Source: Lachnospiraceae bacterium
Lineage (GTDB): Bacteria > Bacillota > Clostridia > Lachnospirales > Lachnospiraceae
Length of the DNA: 35,503 nucleotides
Direction of reading: 5' to 3'
NCBI GenBank assembly: GCA_015057635.1
Contig: SVEB01000057.1
Location: 1 to 35,503, forward strand
The notes below the pieces were generated by a model, which saw only the letters and a list, made by a program, of their open reading frames with translations, did no database searches and was not told where the DNA came from. The translations under genes and the position numbers were made by a program. Below are positions 33,622-35,503 of the stretch, in pieces. Every line of letters begins with the position of its first letter. Positions within the stretch are counted from its first letter, which is position 1.

Positions 33622-35157
33622 GTGAGAAATAAGAGTAAGCGTTGGATGGGGATATGTTTACTATTATTGACGGGCTTAGTTGGGTGCAGCAGGAATGAGG
33701 CAGTAGAGCGTGAGACGGGAGTAGCTGCTGCAGAAGATGTGACAGAAGAGATTACAGAGAAAAGTACGGAGACAATAAGGCTGGAAGCGGAGGATGCGAC
33801 GCTGACCGGGAATATGGCGGCAGAACATAGCAAGGACGGATACACAGGAGAGGGGTATGTTACCGGCATGAAAGAGGACGGAGATACTTGCATATTTACA
33901 GTTCCGATTGATAAGAGCGGATTTTATGATCTTAACTTTGTAAGTGCAAGCACAGGCGGATACAAAGAGAATTCTATTCTGTTAGATGGAGAAAGCATCG
34001 GCGTGATCACAGCAGAGAAGGAAACGTTTACGGATTCTGTATTAAGCAGAATTTATCTGGAAGCGGGTGACCACCAGGTGGAAGTTGCAAAATCATGGGG
34101 ATGGATGGATTTAGATTCTTTAACGGTGACGGAATCGGCAGCTTTTGATGAAAGTGTCTTTGATGTGAGTGCAAAACTGATTGATGAGCAGGCAGATGAT
34201 TGTGCAAAACGTCTTATGAGTTACCTCACAGATATGTATGGGGAAAAGGTTTTATCCGGACAGTATAGTCAGAATGGCATGTACGGGAATGACATGTCAG
34301 CGATATGGAGAGTGACGGGAGGAAAGTTCGCAGCAGTTTTAGGACTGGATTTTATGGAATATTCACCATCAAGAGCAGCGAATGGAAGTACAAGCAAAGC
34401 GACCGAGTATGCAATGGAGTTTTGGGATAAAGGCGGGATCGTGACATTCTGCTGGCATTGGAATGTGCCGCAGAAGTATCTTAAGGGCACATGGTGGAAA
34501 GGCTTTTATACGGATTCGGTTGATATTGATCTTGCAACCATTATGAATGGGGAAGATCAAGAAGGCTATGATCTTTTGATGCAGGATATCGATACAATCG
34601 CAGGACAGTTAAAGATCTTAGAAGACCATGGTGTCCCGATTTTATTCCGGCCTCTTCATGAAGCAAGCGGCGGATGGTTCTGGTGGGGCGATTCTGGACC
34701 GGAAGCATACATAAAGTTATGGAAAGTATTATATGACAGAATTACGAATATCCATGGAATTCATAACCTGATCTGGGTTTGGAACGGACAGGATAAGGAG
34801 TGGTATCCGGGAGACGAATATGTGGATATCATTGGGGAAGACATTTATCCGGGAGAGAAGGTATATACATCCCAGATTGCAAAGTTCATGGAAGCACTTG
34901 ATTATACGGAGCAGAGGAAGATGATCATTTTATCGGAAAATGGCTGCATTCCGGATCCGGAACTTTTAGTCAGGGATCGTGCGATGTGGGGAATGTTTGG
35001 TACCTGGAGTGGAGAGTTCGTAACCAAATCAAGTAATGTGAATATATGGTCCGATCAGTATACGGAAGAGTATATGGTGAAAAAAGCATATGAAGATGAG
35101 AATGTGATAACATTGGATGAACTGCCAGATTTAAAAGAATATCCAATTCATGACTAA
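33622..35157 (+). CDS. Lipoprotein beta-mannanase, glycoside hydrolase family 26, with N-terminal CBM
   Basis: The 511-residue product has a lipoprotein signal with lipobox LVGC (Cys near residue 22), so it should be anchored on the outer face of the membrane. A beta-sandwich of CBM6/35 type spans about 42-160 (IRLEAEDATLTGN at its start). The GH26 domain (about 175-490) has the acid/base Glu347 in FRPLHEASGGWFWWG and the nucleophile Glu439 in ILSENG, so it is probably an active endo-mannanase. GGAGGG (33610-33615) sits six bases before GTG 33622, a better start than the in-frame one at 33589. A YesL-like gene follows. Confidence 0.92.
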   Translation: MRNKSKRWMGICLLLLTGLVGCSRNEAVERETGVAAAEDVTEEITEKSTETIRLEAEDATLTGNMAAEHSKDGYTGEGYVTGMKEDGDTCIFTVPIDKSGFYDLNFVSASTGGYKENSILLDGESIGVITAEKETFTDSVLSRIYLEAGDHQVEVAKSWGWMDLDSLTVTESAAFDESVFDVSAKLIDEQADDCAKRLMSYLTDMYGEKVLSGQYSQNGMYGNDMSAIWRVTGGKFAAVLGLDFMEYSPSRAANGSTSKATEYAMEFWDKGGIVTFCWHWNVPQKYLKGTWWKGFYTDSVDIDLATIMNGEDQEGYDLLMQDIDTIAGQLKILEDHGVPILFRPLHEASGGWFWWGDSGPEAYIKLWKVLYDRITNIHGIHNLIWVWNGQDKEWYPGDEYVDIIGEDIYPGEKVYTSQIAKFMEALDYTEQRKMIILSENGCIPDPELLVRDRAMWGMFGTWSGEFVTKSSNVNIWSDQYTEEYMVKKAYEDENVITLDELPDLKEYPIHD

Positions 35158-35171
35158 TGGAGTTCATGATC

Positions 35172-35229
35172 GATGAGTTTCATCGTTGATGAATTTCGTC
35201 GCTGATGAGTTTCATCGCTGATGAATGGA
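35172..35229. repeat. 16-base tandem repeat of small hairpins
   Basis: Units of GATGAGTTTCATCGCT start at 35172, 35188 and 35204, with a partial unit at 35220. Units differ by one to three bases. Most contain the inverted repeat GATGA/TCATC, so the tract can fold as a row of small hairpins. It lies between the mannanase and the YesL-like gene. Confidence 0.85.
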
Positions 35230-35262
35230 ACTATTGCTTGAAAGGAAAGGACGGTTTTACAA

Positions 35263-35503
35263 ATGTTCGAACGCATCTTTCAGTCAGACGGTCCGATTTT
35301 GAATGTAACGAATAAGGTCGGGCAGATTGTGACGCTGACGTTTCTATGGATTATAGGATGTATTCCGATTCTGACAATCGGTGCATCGACTACTGCATTT
35401 TATTACAGTATGATAAAGACGGTACGAATGGAAAGAGGGTATCCGACAAAAGAATTTTTCTCGGCATTCCGAAGAAATATGAAAAATGGTATTTTGTTTA
35501 CAA
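35263..35503 (+). CDS. YesL-like (DUF624) membrane protein, truncated by the window edge
   Basis: An open frame starts at ATG 35263, after AAAGGAAAGG, and runs off the right edge. The visible 80 residues begin MFERIFQSDGPILNVTNKVG and continue with a hydrophobic segment, IIGCIPILTIGASTTAFYY. This is the usual N-terminus of DUF624/YesL proteins, including the conserved PILTIGASTTA stretch. Family members commonly sit in carbohydrate uptake loci next to ABC sugar transporters. A mannan or oligosaccharide uptake locus may therefore continue to the right. Confidence 0.85.
   Translation, partial: MFERIFQSDGPILNVTNKVGQIVTLTFLWIIGCIPILTIGASTTAFYYSMIKTVRMERGYPTKEFFSAFRRNMKNGILFT

Overview
The window looks like a chromosomal segment of a spore-forming Firmicute of the class Clostridia, most likely a gut-type member of the Lachnospiraceae. 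The basis is inference from gene content and order: sigK, an IreB/RuvX/DUF1292 cluster, DUF624, polysaccharide lyase and mannanase genes, moderate-to-low G+C, and strong AGGAGG-type ribosome binding sites. No rRNA or tRNA gene, transposase, integrase or phage gene was seen.

Layout. 1-860: the trailer end of a CRISPR array that continues off the left edge, plus a decayed repeat in the opposite orientation. 1368-6587: RNA modification and sulfur transfer (rsmE, a cysteine desulfurase, thiI, mtaB), interrupted by a minus-strand HPr-like gene with its own promoter and terminator. 6707-13530: a conserved housekeeping run, ireB-ruvX-DUF1292-fur-rnj-(MltG-like)-trmR-trhP, which parallels the Bacillus yrzL-yrrK-yrzB-yrrL-yrrM-yrrO order. 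13547-17500: an accessory stretch with a secreted rhamnogalacturonan lyase (PL4), an alpha/beta hydrolase and many repeats. 17515-19632: sigK (minus) and a divergent membrane-anchored M23 peptidase, sharing an intergenic region with SigE-like promoters on both strands. 20047-23264: a LacI-type regulator and the agmatine-to-putrescine pair aguA/aguB. 23528-26167: pyrK-pyrD-pyrE and a small membrane protein. 26471-28654: galK-galE. 28846-33012: signal peptidase I, a membrane protein of unknown function, a SpoIID-like protein and queA. 33622-35503: a lipoprotein GH26 mannanase and the start of a YesL-like (DUF624) gene.

The most unusual content is a family of three very large hairpin elements (A 13547-13786, B 17256-17490, C 33025-33223). 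Each starts 12-24 bases after the stop codon of a gene read in the same direction as the element (trhP, sigK, queA). All share an apical sequence and two 13-base boxes, while the distal stems of up to 46 bp differ completely between copies and yet stay self-complementary within each copy. That pattern implies selection on structure or a palindrome-generating process, and I do not recognise it as a named family.

Other points of interest are TGCA-rich regulatory clusters shared by the LacI and mannanase upstream regions, two overlapping inverted repeats in the 5' leader of the hydrolase gene, a possible nine-codon leader peptide ahead of the PL4 gene, and several hairpin or tandem-repeat tracts at operon boundaries.
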